From: Conexibacter sp. DBS9H8
Lineage (GTDB): Bacteria; Actinomycetota; Thermoleophilia; Solirubrobacterales; Solirubrobacteraceae
Assembly: GCF_023330685.1 (NCBI RefSeq)
Contig: NZ_CP097128.1
Location: forward strand, 3,100,001 to 3,164,000
Length of the DNA stretch: 64,000 nt
Direction of reading: 5' to 3'
In this document: piece after piece, positions 1 to 7,323 of the stretch
Layout: every line of letters begins with the position of its first letter
Position numbering within the stretch: the first letter of the stretch is position 1
Program-made: the position numbers and the translations under genes
The notes under the pieces: model-generated
Told to the model about the DNA's origin: nothing
Databases searched by the model: none
Seen by the model: only the letters and a program-made list of their open reading frames with translations

Positions 1-1485
1 GGAGAGGTCGCCGGTACCGAGCACGAGCGCCCCGTGGTGGTTGGCGAGCCGGAACAGATGGGAGGTGCGCTCGCCCGCCTGGACGTTCTCATAGGTGAGG
101 TCATAGGCGGCGGTACCGTCCGCAGCGGGGTGACCGATCGACGCGAGCATCGCCGTCGCCGCCGGGCGGATGTCGAGCTCATGGGCGCTCACCCCGAGGG
201 CGGCCATCAGCTCACGGGCACTCGCCAGCGTCGTCGCCGAGGTCGCGAACCCCGGCATCGTGTAGGCGAGGATGTGGGTGCGGGGCAGGCCGATCCGGTC
301 ACAGGCGCGGGCGGCGACGATCAGCGCGTGGGTCGAGTCCAGTCCGCCGGAGACCCCGATCACGATCCGCTCGATCCCGGTCGCCTCCATCCGGGTCTGC
401 AGGCCGCTCACCTGGATCCGGTAGACCTCCTCACAGCGCTCGTTGCGACGCTCCGGACGGGCGGGGACGTAGGGGAACCGCTCGAGCGCGCGCCGGAGGG
501 GGACCGGGCCCGGGGGCGGGTTGACGGGGACGCCGACCTCACGGAGGGCGATCAGCCGGTCACGGTGGTCGTGGACGCTGTCGCCCCAACTGCTCGTGCT
601 CGCCCGGTCCGCGCTGAGGCGGTCGAGGTCGACGTCCGCGTAGGTGAGCGTCGCCGCGTCGGCGAACCGCTCGGACTCGGCGAGCAGGTCACCGTTCTCA
701 TAGATCATCGCCTGACCGTCCCAGGCGAGGTCGGTCGTCGACTCGCCCGCGCCCGCGGCCGTATAGAGGTAGGCCGACAGGGTCCGCGCGGAATGCGCGG
801 CAGCGAGCCTGTGGCGGTAGTCGGACTTGCCGATGGTGATGTTGGAGGCCGACAGGTTGACGAGCACCGTCGCACCCGCGAGGGCGGCGTAGGTGCTCGG
901 CGGGATCGGCACCCACACGTCCTCACAGATCTCGACCGCAAAGGCGAACGCGACCGGACCGGTGGCGCGGAAGAGGAGGTCGCTGCCGAACGGAACGCGC
1001 CGCCCGTCGATCTCGACCGTCGGCGCAATCGCGTCCCGGGCGGCCCGGAACTGGCGCTTCTCGTAGAACTCGCGGTACTCGGGGAGAAAGCTCTTGGGCA
1101 CGACCCCGAGGATCTCACCGGCGTGGAGGACGACCGCGGTGTTGTAGAGACCGTGTTCGGCCATCAGCGGTGCGCCGACGATGACGATCCCGTTGAGCGT
1201 CTCCGTTGCCGCCCGTACCTGCGCGAGCGCCGCGAGGGTCGCCTGCAGCAGCGCCTGCTGGTGAAAGAGGTCCTCGCTGCTGTAGCCGGTGAGGCCGAGC
1301 TCGGGGAAGGCGACAAGCGCCGCGCCGGCGGCGTCGGCCTCGCGGGCGAGGGCGACGGTTGCGGCAGCGTTCGCGAGCGGGTCCCCGAGCCGGACGCGGG
1401 GGACGGCGGCGGCGAGCCGGATGAAGCCGTGGCGGTAGATCGAGTCGTCCGCCGGGGCGGGTCGGGGGTTGCTGGGGGCAGCCAT
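1..1485 (-). CDS. nadE: Glutamine-hydrolysing NAD+ synthetase, 3' end cut off by the window
   Basis: Makes NAD+ from deamido-NAD+, ATP and glutamine in the cytoplasm. The reading frame is open from ATG at 1485 to base 1 (495 residues; the family is usually about 650-700). The N-terminal half is a nitrilase-fold glutaminase: Glu in [15 protein letters not shown], Lys in the [17 protein letters not shown] stretch and the nucleophilic Cys in VEICEDVW. The C-terminal half opens with the ATP-pyrophosphatase loop GVSGGLDST and runs to LVLGTGDLS at the edge, so the end of the synthetase domain is missing. No Shine-Dalgarno is seen; CATAAT ends 9 nt before the ATG, suggesting a leaderless mRNA. The universal stress gene is divergent. 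Confidence 0.96.
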   Translation of the reverse strand, partial: MAAPSNPRPAPADDSIYRHGFIRLAAAVPRVRLGDPLANAAATVALAREADAAGAALVAFPELGLTGYSSEDLFHQQALLQATLAALAQVRAATETLNGIVIVGAPLMAEHGLYNTAVVLHAGEILGVVPKSFLPEYREFYEKRQFRAARDAIAPTVEIDGRRVPFGSDLLFRATGPVAFAFAVEICEDVWVPIPPSTYAALAGATVLVNLSASNITIGKSDYRHRLAAAHSARTLSAYLYTAAGAGESTTDLAWDGQAMIYENGDLLAESERFADAATLTYADVDLDRLSADRASTSSWGDSVHDHRDRLIALREVGVPVNPPPGPVPLRRALERFPYVPARPERRNERCEEVYRIQVSGLQTRMEATGIERIVIGVSGGLDSTHALIVAARACDRIGLPRTHILAYTMPGFATSATTLASARELMAALGVSAHELDIRPAATAMLASIGHPAADGTAAYDLTYENVQAGERTSHLFRLANHHGALVLGTGDLS

Positions 1486-1494
1486 CGTCGGGCG

Positions 1495-1500
1495 ATTATG
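1495..1500 (-). promoter_or_regulatory. -10 element of nadE (leaderless)
   Basis: CATAAT on the minus strand, ending 9 nt before the nadE ATG, which places the transcription start at or next to the start codon. Confidence 0.5.
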
Positions 1501-1564
1501 GCTGCCGGGGTCGGGCCGGCCAACGGCTGGGAGCGTCCGTGCGGCGGGCGGGCGCGGGCCTGCC

Positions 1565-1570
1565 TATGAT
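1565..1570 (+). promoter_or_regulatory. -10 element of the uspA-like gene
   Basis: TATGAT lies 30 nt before the GTG at 1601 and fits a short leader containing the Shine-Dalgarno AAGGAG at about 1588-1594. Confidence 0.5.
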
Positions 1571-1600
1571 CGGCAAGACCAGCCCCAGAAGGAGACGACC

Positions 1601-2077
1601 GTGATTCTCATCGCCTACGACGGATCCGATGACGCGAAGGCGGCCATCGTCGAGGCGGGGCGCCTGTTCCCCGGAGACGCGGCGACCGTCGTCTGTGCCT
1701 GGCAGCATTTCCTCGACACGATGGCGCGGGCCGGGGCCGGGATCGGCATGGTCGTCGACTACGACACGATCGACCACGAAACCGAGCAGCAGGCCACCGC
1801 CCGCGCCGAGGAGGGCGCCGACCTCGCCCGCCAGGCGGGCCTCGGGGAGACGACCGCGGCGGCCCTCGGCGTGACGACCACCCTGGCGGACACGATCCTC
1901 GCTGAGGCGCGGCGCCGCCACGCGCGCGTGATCGTCGTCGGCTCACGCGGGCTCGGCTCGGTCAAGGCGTTCCTGCTCGGCAGCGTCTCCGGCGCCCTGC
2001 TGCACCACGCCGACCGGCCGGTTCTCGTCATCCCCTCCCCCGAGGTCGCCGCCCACCGGGCCGCCCACCTGACCTAG
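1601..2077 (+). CDS. Universal stress protein, UspA family
   Basis: A 158-residue single-domain UspA protein, the usual length. It begins ILIAYDGSDDA, the first strand of the fold, and carries the ATP-binding signature G-x2-G-x9-G-S near the C-terminus (GSRGLGSVKAFLLGSVS), so it is probably an ATP-binding type. The GTG at 1601 is chosen because AAGGAG sits at normal spacing and the fold starts right there; an upstream extension would be unstructured Arg-rich sequence. It is monocistronic and divergent from nadE. These proteins are cytoplasmic stress factors; the specific role cannot be read from sequence. Confidence 0.92.
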   Translation: MILIAYDGSDDAKAAIVEAGRLFPGDAATVVCAWQHFLDTMARAGAGIGMVVDYDTIDHETEQQATARAEEGADLARQAGLGETTAAALGVTTTLADTILAEARRRHARVIVVGSRGLGSVKAFLLGSVSGALLHHADRPVLVIPSPEVAAHRAAHLT

Positions 2078-2360
2078 GTGGCCCGCGCTCGGGCGGTCCG
2101 CGCGACGGCGCCGCTCCGCCTGGGCCGTCCGCCGGGCCACGCTGGGCCGCCCGCCGGGAGGCGTCGCCCCCCGGGGTCCCGCCGCCTTCCCGGGCCAGGC
2201 GGACGGCGCCCCGCGGTCGACCACCTCGCCCACCCGACCGCCCAACCCTCACAGAACCGTCACGACACCCTCACGGTTCGGTCACGGATCGGCCCGTTCC
2301 GGGGGCTGGCTGGCACGATCGGCGGGTATGGGACGAGCCGAGACGAACGAGGGGGGAGAA

Positions 2361-3281
2361 ATGCGTCGTAGCGACGCATTAGTCCCCCGTCATGACCGGG
2401 ACCGGGTCCTCACCGTGCGGCTCAGGCGCGAACTCGTCATCAGCACCGCCGAGCTCACGTCGTACGGGTTCTCCCCCACCGAGATTCGCGGGCTCGTCAC
2501 CCACGGCGACCTCCTCCGCCTCCACCGCGGCGTCTACGTCGACGGGCGCAGCGCACCCACCCCGTGGTGCCGGCTCAAGGCCGGCCTGCTCGCCGCCGGG
2601 CCGGACGCCTTCCTCAGCCACGCCAGCGCCGCCGCCGCCCGCCGCTACCGCCCGATCAACCCCCGTGACATCCACGTGACGGTCGTGGCCACCTCGACCC
2701 CGCAGATCGCCGGGATCACCGTGCACCGCAGCGCCCCTCCGGGCCCCGGCGAGGTGAGCATCGACCGCGGCGTCCGGGTCGCCACCCTCCCCCGGATCCT
2801 GCTCGACCTCGCCGCCACCGGCCCAGAGGCGGAACTCGCCGAGCTGATCACCGCCGGGGAGCGGCGCGGCAGCCTAGAGGCGGTGGCGGAGATCCTCGCC
2901 CGACACCCCCGCCGCCGTGGGAGCGGCCGTCTGCGCGGGCTGCTCGCCGGTCACCTCCGCACCGAGCTCTACAACTCCGGCTTCGAGCGGGCCTTCTGGA
3001 CGTGGTTCGCCACCCAGGCCGACCTGCCACCCCCGGACGTGACCAACCTCCGGGTCGGCCCGTATGAGTTCGACGGCGTCTGGTACGCCCAGGCGCTCGT
3101 GCTCGAGCTCGACGGCCGCGCCTACCACCAGGCGCGCGCGGACATCGAGCGGGACCGGGCCAAGGACGCCTACGTCCAGCGGCGCGGGATGCGCATCCTG
3201 CGGGTCACCGACACGCGCTTCGAGCTCGACCGCGGCGGCGTGCACGACGACCTGAGAGCGTTCCTCCGTCAGGCCGCCTGA
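2361..3281 (+). CDS. AbiEi-type winged-helix protein with C-terminal DUF559 nuclease-like domain
   Basis: 306 residues. The N-terminal part (about 20-80) resembles the AbiEi antitoxin winged helix (ELTSYGFSPTEIRGLVTHG, then LHRGVYVDG). The C-terminal part (about 210-306) has the DUF559/Vsr-like pattern: FDGVWYAQALVLELDG, a His soon after, RDRAKDAYVQRRG and ILRVTDTRFE. AbiEi is normally the antitoxin of a type IV pair, but no AbiEii nucleotidyltransferase flanks it, so this is the orphan form common in actinobacteria. ATG 2361 follows a G-rich Shine-Dalgarno; ATG 2328 is a weaker alternative. Its stop codon sits in the loop of a hairpin. Confidence 0.8.
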   Translation: MRRSDALVPRHDRDRVLTVRLRRELVISTAELTSYGFSPTEIRGLVTHGDLLRLHRGVYVDGRSAPTPWCRLKAGLLAAGPDAFLSHASAAAARRYRPINPRDIHVTVVATSTPQIAGITVHRSAPPGPGEVSIDRGVRVATLPRILLDLAATGPEAELAELITAGERRGSLEAVAEILARHPRRRGSGRLRGLLAGHLRTELYNSGFERAFWTWFATQADLPPPDVTNLRVGPYEFDGVWYAQALVLELDGRAYHQARADIERDRAKDAYVQRRGMRILRVTDTRFELDRGGVHDDLRAFLRQAA

Positions 3282-3293
3282 CGGGGCGGCCTG
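3270..3293 (+). terminator. Hairpin enclosing the stop codon of the AbiEi/DUF559 gene
   Basis: Perfect 9-bp stem CAGGCCGCC / GGCGGCCTG with a 6-nt loop TGACGG; the TGA stop (3279-3281) is in the loop. There is no U-tract. Confidence 0.55.
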
Positions 3294-3295
3294 AC

Positions 3296-3475
3296 GGCCG
3301 GGGGGCCCGGCGGTTCAGTGGCCCGGCGGCCCGGCCTCCCGGCCTCCCGGCGGCCCGGCCTCCCGGCGGTCCGGCGGCCCGGCCTCCCGGCGGCCCGGCG
3401 GTTCAGCGGCCCGGCGGCCCGGCGGCCCGGCCTCCCGGCGGCCCGGCGGCCCGGCCTCCCGGCGCTCCGGCGGCG
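3296..3475. repeat. GC-rich 9-bp tandem repeat tract
   Basis: About 180 bp built from interspersed 9-bp units, CGGCGGCCC and CGGCCTCCC, with rarer variants containing GGTTCAG. It fills the gap between convergent genes and ends at the stop of the threonine aldolase gene. All frames give the same Pro/Arg/Gly/Leu repeats, so I do not read it as coding. Confidence 0.85.
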
Positions 3476-3476
3476 T

Positions 3477-4541
3477 TCAGACGCGCGCGACCGCGGTGGC
3501 GTCGGCGACCGCAGCGGCGAAGGCGTCGACGTCCGCAGCGGTCGTGTCCCAGGAGCACATCCAGCGCACCTCGCCGGTGCGCTCATCCCACGGGTAGAAG
3601 TCAAAGGCGCCCAGCAGCCGCTCCCGGGCGTTGCGGGCGATCACGGCGAACACGGCGTTCGCCTCCACGGGGCGGGTGATCTGCACGCCGGGGAGGTCGC
3701 CAACGGCGGCGGCGAGCCGCTGGGCCATCCCGTTCGCGTGGGCGGCGTTGGCCTGCCACAGCCCGTCGTCGAGCAGCGCGTCGAACTGGGCGGCGAGGAA
3801 GCGCATCTTGGAGGCGAGCTGCAGGCTCTGCTTGCGCAGCCACAGCATGCCCTCGGTGAGGGCGGGGTTGAGCACGACGATCGCCTCCGCCCCCATCAGT
3901 CCGTTCTTCGTGCCGCCGAAGGAGACGATGTCGGCCCCCTCGACGAGCTCGGCGAGTGACACGCCGCGGGTGACGGCGGCGTTGGCGAGGCGGGCGCCGT
4001 CAACGTGGACGAGCATCCCGTGCTCGTGGGCGAGGTCGGTGAGCGCGGCGAACGCAGACCGGGAATGGACGGTCCCCAGCTCAGTCGACTGGGTGATCGA
4101 GAGGACACGCGGAAGCACCGCGTGCTCGTCCGCCTCGCGGAAGGCGAGCAGGTCGGCGACCGCATCCGGGGACAGGCGCCCGTCCGGGGCGGTGACGGTG
4201 AGCAGCTTGAGTCCGCCGACCGCCTCGGGCGCGCCGGACTCGTCGGTGTGGATGTGGGCGTGCTCGGAGCAGACGACCGCCTGCCAGGGCCGGCAGCAGG
4301 CGCGCAGGGAGACGACGTTGGCCCCCGATCCGTTGAAGACGAAGAACGCCTCGGTCCCGCCGAGCTCGGCGGCGACCCGCGCGGCGACCGCGGTCGAGTA
4401 CGGGTCATGCCCGTACCCGAAGGCATGCCCGGCGTTGACGGCGGCGATCCGCTCGAGCACCGCCGGGTGGATCGTCGCCGTGTTGTCGGAGGCGAAGCCG
4501 CGACGGGGCTCGCCGCCGGCCTCGGCGGGTGCCCCGCTCAC
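3477..4541 (-). CDS. Low-specificity threonine aldolase family PLP enzyme
   Basis: 354 residues of fold-type I PLP enzyme (beta-eliminating lyase family), expected to cleave L-threonine or allo-threonine to glycine and acetaldehyde. Visible marks are FASDNTATIHPAVLERI at the N-terminus, FNGSGANV in the cofactor pocket, HVDGARLANA with the PLP-binding Asp, and SFGGTKNG with the Schiff-base Lys. The ATG overlaps the stop of the DUF6421 gene by 4 nt (ATGA), so the two are almost certainly cotranscribed and translationally coupled. A related beta-eliminating amino-acid lyase is the alternative. Confidence 0.9.
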   Translation of the reverse strand: MSGAPAEAGGEPRRGFASDNTATIHPAVLERIAAVNAGHAFGYGHDPYSTAVAARVAAELGGTEAFFVFNGSGANVVSLRACCRPWQAVVCSEHAHIHTDESGAPEAVGGLKLLTVTAPDGRLSPDAVADLLAFREADEHAVLPRVLSITQSTELGTVHSRSAFAALTDLAHEHGMLVHVDGARLANAAVTRGVSLAELVEGADIVSFGGTKNGLMGAEAIVVLNPALTEGMLWLRKQSLQLASKMRFLAAQFDALLDDGLWQANAAHANGMAQRLAAAVGDLPGVQITRPVEANAVFAVIARNARERLLGAFDFYPWDERTGEVRWMCSWDTTAADVDAFAAAVADATAVARV

Positions 4542-6742
4542 GCGAGCGCCGGGGTCGTCACGGGAGCCGGCGCCGGCGGCGCGGCCGGCGCGTCGGACGG
4601 AGCGGTCGCGGCGGCGGTCCCGCCGGTCGCCTGCGCGGACACGGTGGGCGCGCCGGCCGCGACCGACACGTCGAGCTTGGCCTTCAGCGTCGCGTAGAAG
4701 ATCGAGAGGGGGAACTCGTCGGGGAGCACGAGGTCACAGTATGGCCGCGGATCCTCCAGTTCGGTGAAGTCGCGCACCCCGGCGACCCAGCGCGATCCGG
4801 TCGCCGGTGCCACGACGGCGGCGATCAGATCGTGGGCGGCGGACCAGTGCTGAAGCTTCGTCCGGTCGATCCCCGCCCGGTAGAGCGCCTCGATCTGCTC
4901 GCGCAGGGCGAGCACCCCGGCGCCGACGCGCTCCCAGGCGACCGTGAGCCGGTTGTCGGCCCAGCTGAGATCGCCGCGGCGGTGCAGCCAGGCGAACAGG
5001 AGCTGGCCGCCGAGCCCGTCGTAGTTACGGACCCGGGAGCCGGTGATCGGGAAGCGCAGCAACCGGTCCAGCAGGATCGCGTACTGAACGTAGCGGGCGA
5101 AGCTGACCCCGTCGGCCTCCAGCTCGAGCGACTGGGCAAAGGCGGTGAGGTCACAGCGCAGCTCCTCGAGTGAGTACATCCAGTAGGGCGAGCGCTGCCG
5201 GATCATGAACGGGTCGAAGGGCAGCTCGCCGTGGGAGTGCGCGCGGTCGTGGATGAGGTCCCAGAGGATGTAGGCCTCCTGGGCGATTCCGGGGGAGGCG
5301 AGCATCCGGGCGGCATCCGGGGGCAGGTTGAGCGCCAGCAGGTCCGCCGCCGCCGTCGCCACCCGGCGCAGACGGGCGGACTCGCGGTCACAGAAGATCG
5401 CCCCGAAGTGGTTGGGCGGCCGGTCGGAGGTGGCGACCATCTCCGGGAACAGCACCGCGCAGTCGGAGTCATAGCCGCGGGTCGCGTCGATCAGCTCGAC
5501 GGGCACGAACTTCGGGTTGTCAAACCGCGTCGCCTCCAGCTCGGCGATCCAGTCCGGCCACGGCACCCGGACGACGAGGGTCTCAAAGCACGTGTCGCGT
5601 GACCCGTTCTGCTTGTACATCGGGAAGAAGACGAGGTGGAGGCGTCCGTTGGCCCGGTCGGTGTCGGGACGGAACGCCTCGAGTGAGGCGCTGAAGTCGG
5701 GCCGGGCGAACCCTTCGGTGCGCCAGCGCTCGAGGTCGGCGGCGGCGAGGGTCAGGTACTCGGCCTGGTCGGGGATGCGCTGCGCGGCGGCGCGCAGTTC
5801 ACGGGCGATCACCTCGACGTGCGCGGCGGCCTCAGCCACGTCAGCCCCCTCGGCGAGCGAGCCGTCCGGGGCCTGGAGAAGCCCAAGGGCATTGGTCGCA
5901 TCCCGCAGCACCCCCCAGTTTTCGGGGAGGGCGACCTCCGGGGCGGCAACCCCCGGGGCGAGTACCCCCGACGCGGCATCCGCCGCCCCGTCGACGCCGG
6001 CGACCCGCGCCGCCCAGAGGCAGAGGTTCTCCCACAGCTGGCGGTGCGAACCGGCCCCGATGCAGTCGTCGCCGAACAGGTCCGAGTCGGCGAGGACAAC
6101 CACGCGTCCCCGCCCGGCCTCAACGCTCACCGCAAGCGCGGCGCTCGGGACCGACGCGGTCGGGTACGTGCGGGCGAGCACCCGGGCGCCGGACGGTGCC
6201 TCGATCGTCGTCGCCCGGTAGAAGACGACCTCGTCGACCCGGGCGAGGAGGTCGCCACCGGACCCGCGGCCACCGTCGCCAAGGCGCGCGCGGACCCAGC
6301 TCGGGGTGGCACCGGCGTGGTGCTCGTAGTCCTGGACGGTGTGGTTGGCGAGGCTGACCCCGAAGCGGTGCAGCAGCTCGTTGAGGTTGTTGGCGTACTT
6401 GGCCTGCTCGGTCTCCCCGAGGACGATCAGGCCACCGCCGGCCCGGACGTGGGCCTCGATCGCGTCGAGCTCCCCCGCGCTGAGCTGCGGTGAGCCGACG
6501 CCGGTCGTCGCCTCCCACTCCGGTGCGGACGGGTGGGCGATGACGAGCAGGTCGGCGTCGGCGAGCCTGTCCGCGTCGAGGAGCCCGTCCGCGTGCGCGG
6601 AGACGACCGCCCCGCGGTCGGCCAGCACGCGGGCCGCCGTCGCGTAGGAGGCGTCGGCGGGGTGGGACGGCTGCATTGTCATGGCCAGGTCCGGCCGGAT
6701 GGTCCAGGCCTCCGAATGGGCCTCATCGAAGATCACGCGCAT
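4538..6742 (-). CDS. DUF6421 protein with an extra N-terminal GATase/DUF4350-like domain
   Basis: 734 residues. Residues about 270-700 match my recollection of actinobacterial DUF6421: LHLVFFPMYKQNG, FGAIFCDRESARLRR, HDRAHSHGELPFDPFMIRQR, EELRCDLTAF and RVRNYDGLGGQLLFAWLH. The first ~240 residues are an added Rossmann-like region resembling ThuA/DUF4350 glutamine-amidotransferase-like folds (LLVIAHPS, VRAGGGLIVLGETEQAKYAN, VVVLADSDLFGDD). Function is unknown. The clustered His/Glu/Asp at about 495-530 hints at a metal site (inference). It is first in an operon with threonine aldolase and divergent from an Lrp regulator; TAGGCT ends 7 nt before the ATG. The C-terminal ~35 residues are an Ala/Pro tail. 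Confidence 0.82.
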   Translation of the reverse strand: MRVIFDEAHSEAWTIRPDLAMTMQPSHPADASYATAARVLADRGAVVSAHADGLLDADRLADADLLVIAHPSAPEWEATTGVGSPQLSAGELDAIEAHVRAGGGLIVLGETEQAKYANNLNELLHRFGVSLANHTVQDYEHHAGATPSWVRARLGDGGRGSGGDLLARVDEVVFYRATTIEAPSGARVLARTYPTASVPSAALAVSVEAGRGRVVVLADSDLFGDDCIGAGSHRQLWENLCLWAARVAGVDGAADAASGVLAPGVAAPEVALPENWGVLRDATNALGLLQAPDGSLAEGADVAEAAAHVEVIARELRAAAQRIPDQAEYLTLAAADLERWRTEGFARPDFSASLEAFRPDTDRANGRLHLVFFPMYKQNGSRDTCFETLVVRVPWPDWIAELEATRFDNPKFVPVELIDATRGYDSDCAVLFPEMVATSDRPPNHFGAIFCDRESARLRRVATAAADLLALNLPPDAARMLASPGIAQEAYILWDLIHDRAHSHGELPFDPFMIRQRSPYWMYSLEELRCDLTAFAQSLELEADGVSFARYVQYAILLDRLLRFPITGSRVRNYDGLGGQLLFAWLHRRGDLSWADNRLTVAWERVGAGVLALREQIEALYRAGIDRTKLQHWSAAHDLIAAVVAPATGSRWVAGVRDFTELEDPRPYCDLVLPDEFPLSIFYATLKAKLDVSVAAGAPTVSAQATGGTAAATAPSDAPAAPPAPAPVTTPALA

Positions 6743-6749
6743 GAGAACA

Positions 6750-6755
6750 AGCCTA
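6750..6755 (-). promoter_or_regulatory. -10 element of the DUF6421-threonine aldolase operon
   Basis: TAGGCT on the minus strand ends 7 nt before the ATG; no Shine-Dalgarno, so a leaderless transcript is likely. The Lrp gene starts on the other side of this short region. Confidence 0.55.
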
Positions 6756-6816
6756 AGCGGAGCCAGTACGGATTTCGACGCCGATTATCTGCGAGTCTGT
6801 GCAAGAATCTATTGCA

Positions 6817-7248
6817 ATGGACGGGGTTGACCGGCAGATTCTTGCGCTCCTGCTCGCGGACGGCCGCAGCACCTACGACGCGATCGCCGCGCAGGTCAAC
6901 CTGTCGGCTCCGGCGGTCAAACGGCGGGTCGACCGGCTCCGCGAGCAGGGGGCGATCCGCGGGTTCACGGCGATCGTCGACCACGCCGCGCTCGGCGCGA
7001 CGACGGAGGCGCTCGTCGAGCTGTTCTTCGCCCCGGGCACCCAGCTCGACGCCGTCTCTGCCCGCCTCGCCCACTTTCCGGAGGTGCTCGAGGCGTGGTC
7101 GGTGACCGGGGAGGCGGACGCGATCGCTCGGGTCCGCACCGCCGACAACCGCGACCTCGAGCGGCTCATCCGCGACCTCCAGCGCGACGGGGTGCTCGAG
7201 CGCACCCGCACCCAGGTCGTCCTCTCCCGGCTGCTGCCGCGGGAGTGA
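6817..7248 (+). CDS. Lrp/AsnC family transcriptional regulator
   Basis: 143 residues: N-terminal AsnC winged helix (DRQILALLLADGRSTYDAIA, then LSAPAVKRRVDRLREQG with the recognition helix) and a C-terminal RAM ligand-binding domain (VLEAWSVTGEADAIARVRTAD). The family are amino-acid-responsive oligomeric regulators. It diverges from the DUF6421-threonine aldolase operon across about 75 bp, so regulation of that operon by an amino acid is the natural guess. ATG 6817 matches the usual family start; GTG 6799 adds six residues. Confidence 0.93.
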   Translation: MDGVDRQILALLLADGRSTYDAIAAQVNLSAPAVKRRVDRLREQGAIRGFTAIVDHAALGATTEALVELFFAPGTQLDAVSARLAHFPEVLEAWSVTGEADAIARVRTADNRDLERLIRDLQRDGVLERTRTQVVLSRLLPRE

Positions 7249-7280
7249 AACGGGCTGGGCTGACGTTCCCCACCGCACCC

Positions 7281-7306
7281 AACCTTGACAGGAGAGCGTC
7301 AAGGTT
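7281..7306 (+). promoter_or_regulatory. Inverted repeat over the metH promoter
   Basis: Perfect 9-bp arms AACCTTGAC (7281-7289) and GTCAAGGTT (7298-7306) with an 8-nt centre. The left arm contains a consensus -35 TTGACA (7285-7290); a -10 lies at about 7308-7316 (CAGTAC or TACCCT). The position suggests a repressor operator. No cobalamin, SAM or SAH riboswitch can fit in the 75-bp gap. Confidence 0.6.
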
Positions 7307-7323
7307 TCAGTACCCTGACTGAC

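Noticed and set aside
34..1569. 511-residue open frame opposite nadE
   Set aside because: Composition is of a GC-shadow type and the minus strand encodes a well-conserved NAD synthetase throughout.
3318..3959. 213-residue plus-strand frame starting in the 9-bp repeat tract
   Set aside because: Repetitive Pro/Arg/Leu followed by antisense of threonine aldolase; not a gene.
7249..7323. Cobalamin or SAH riboswitch before metH
   Set aside because: Only 75 bp, no B12-box or SAH-aptamer pattern, and the mRNA seems leaderless.
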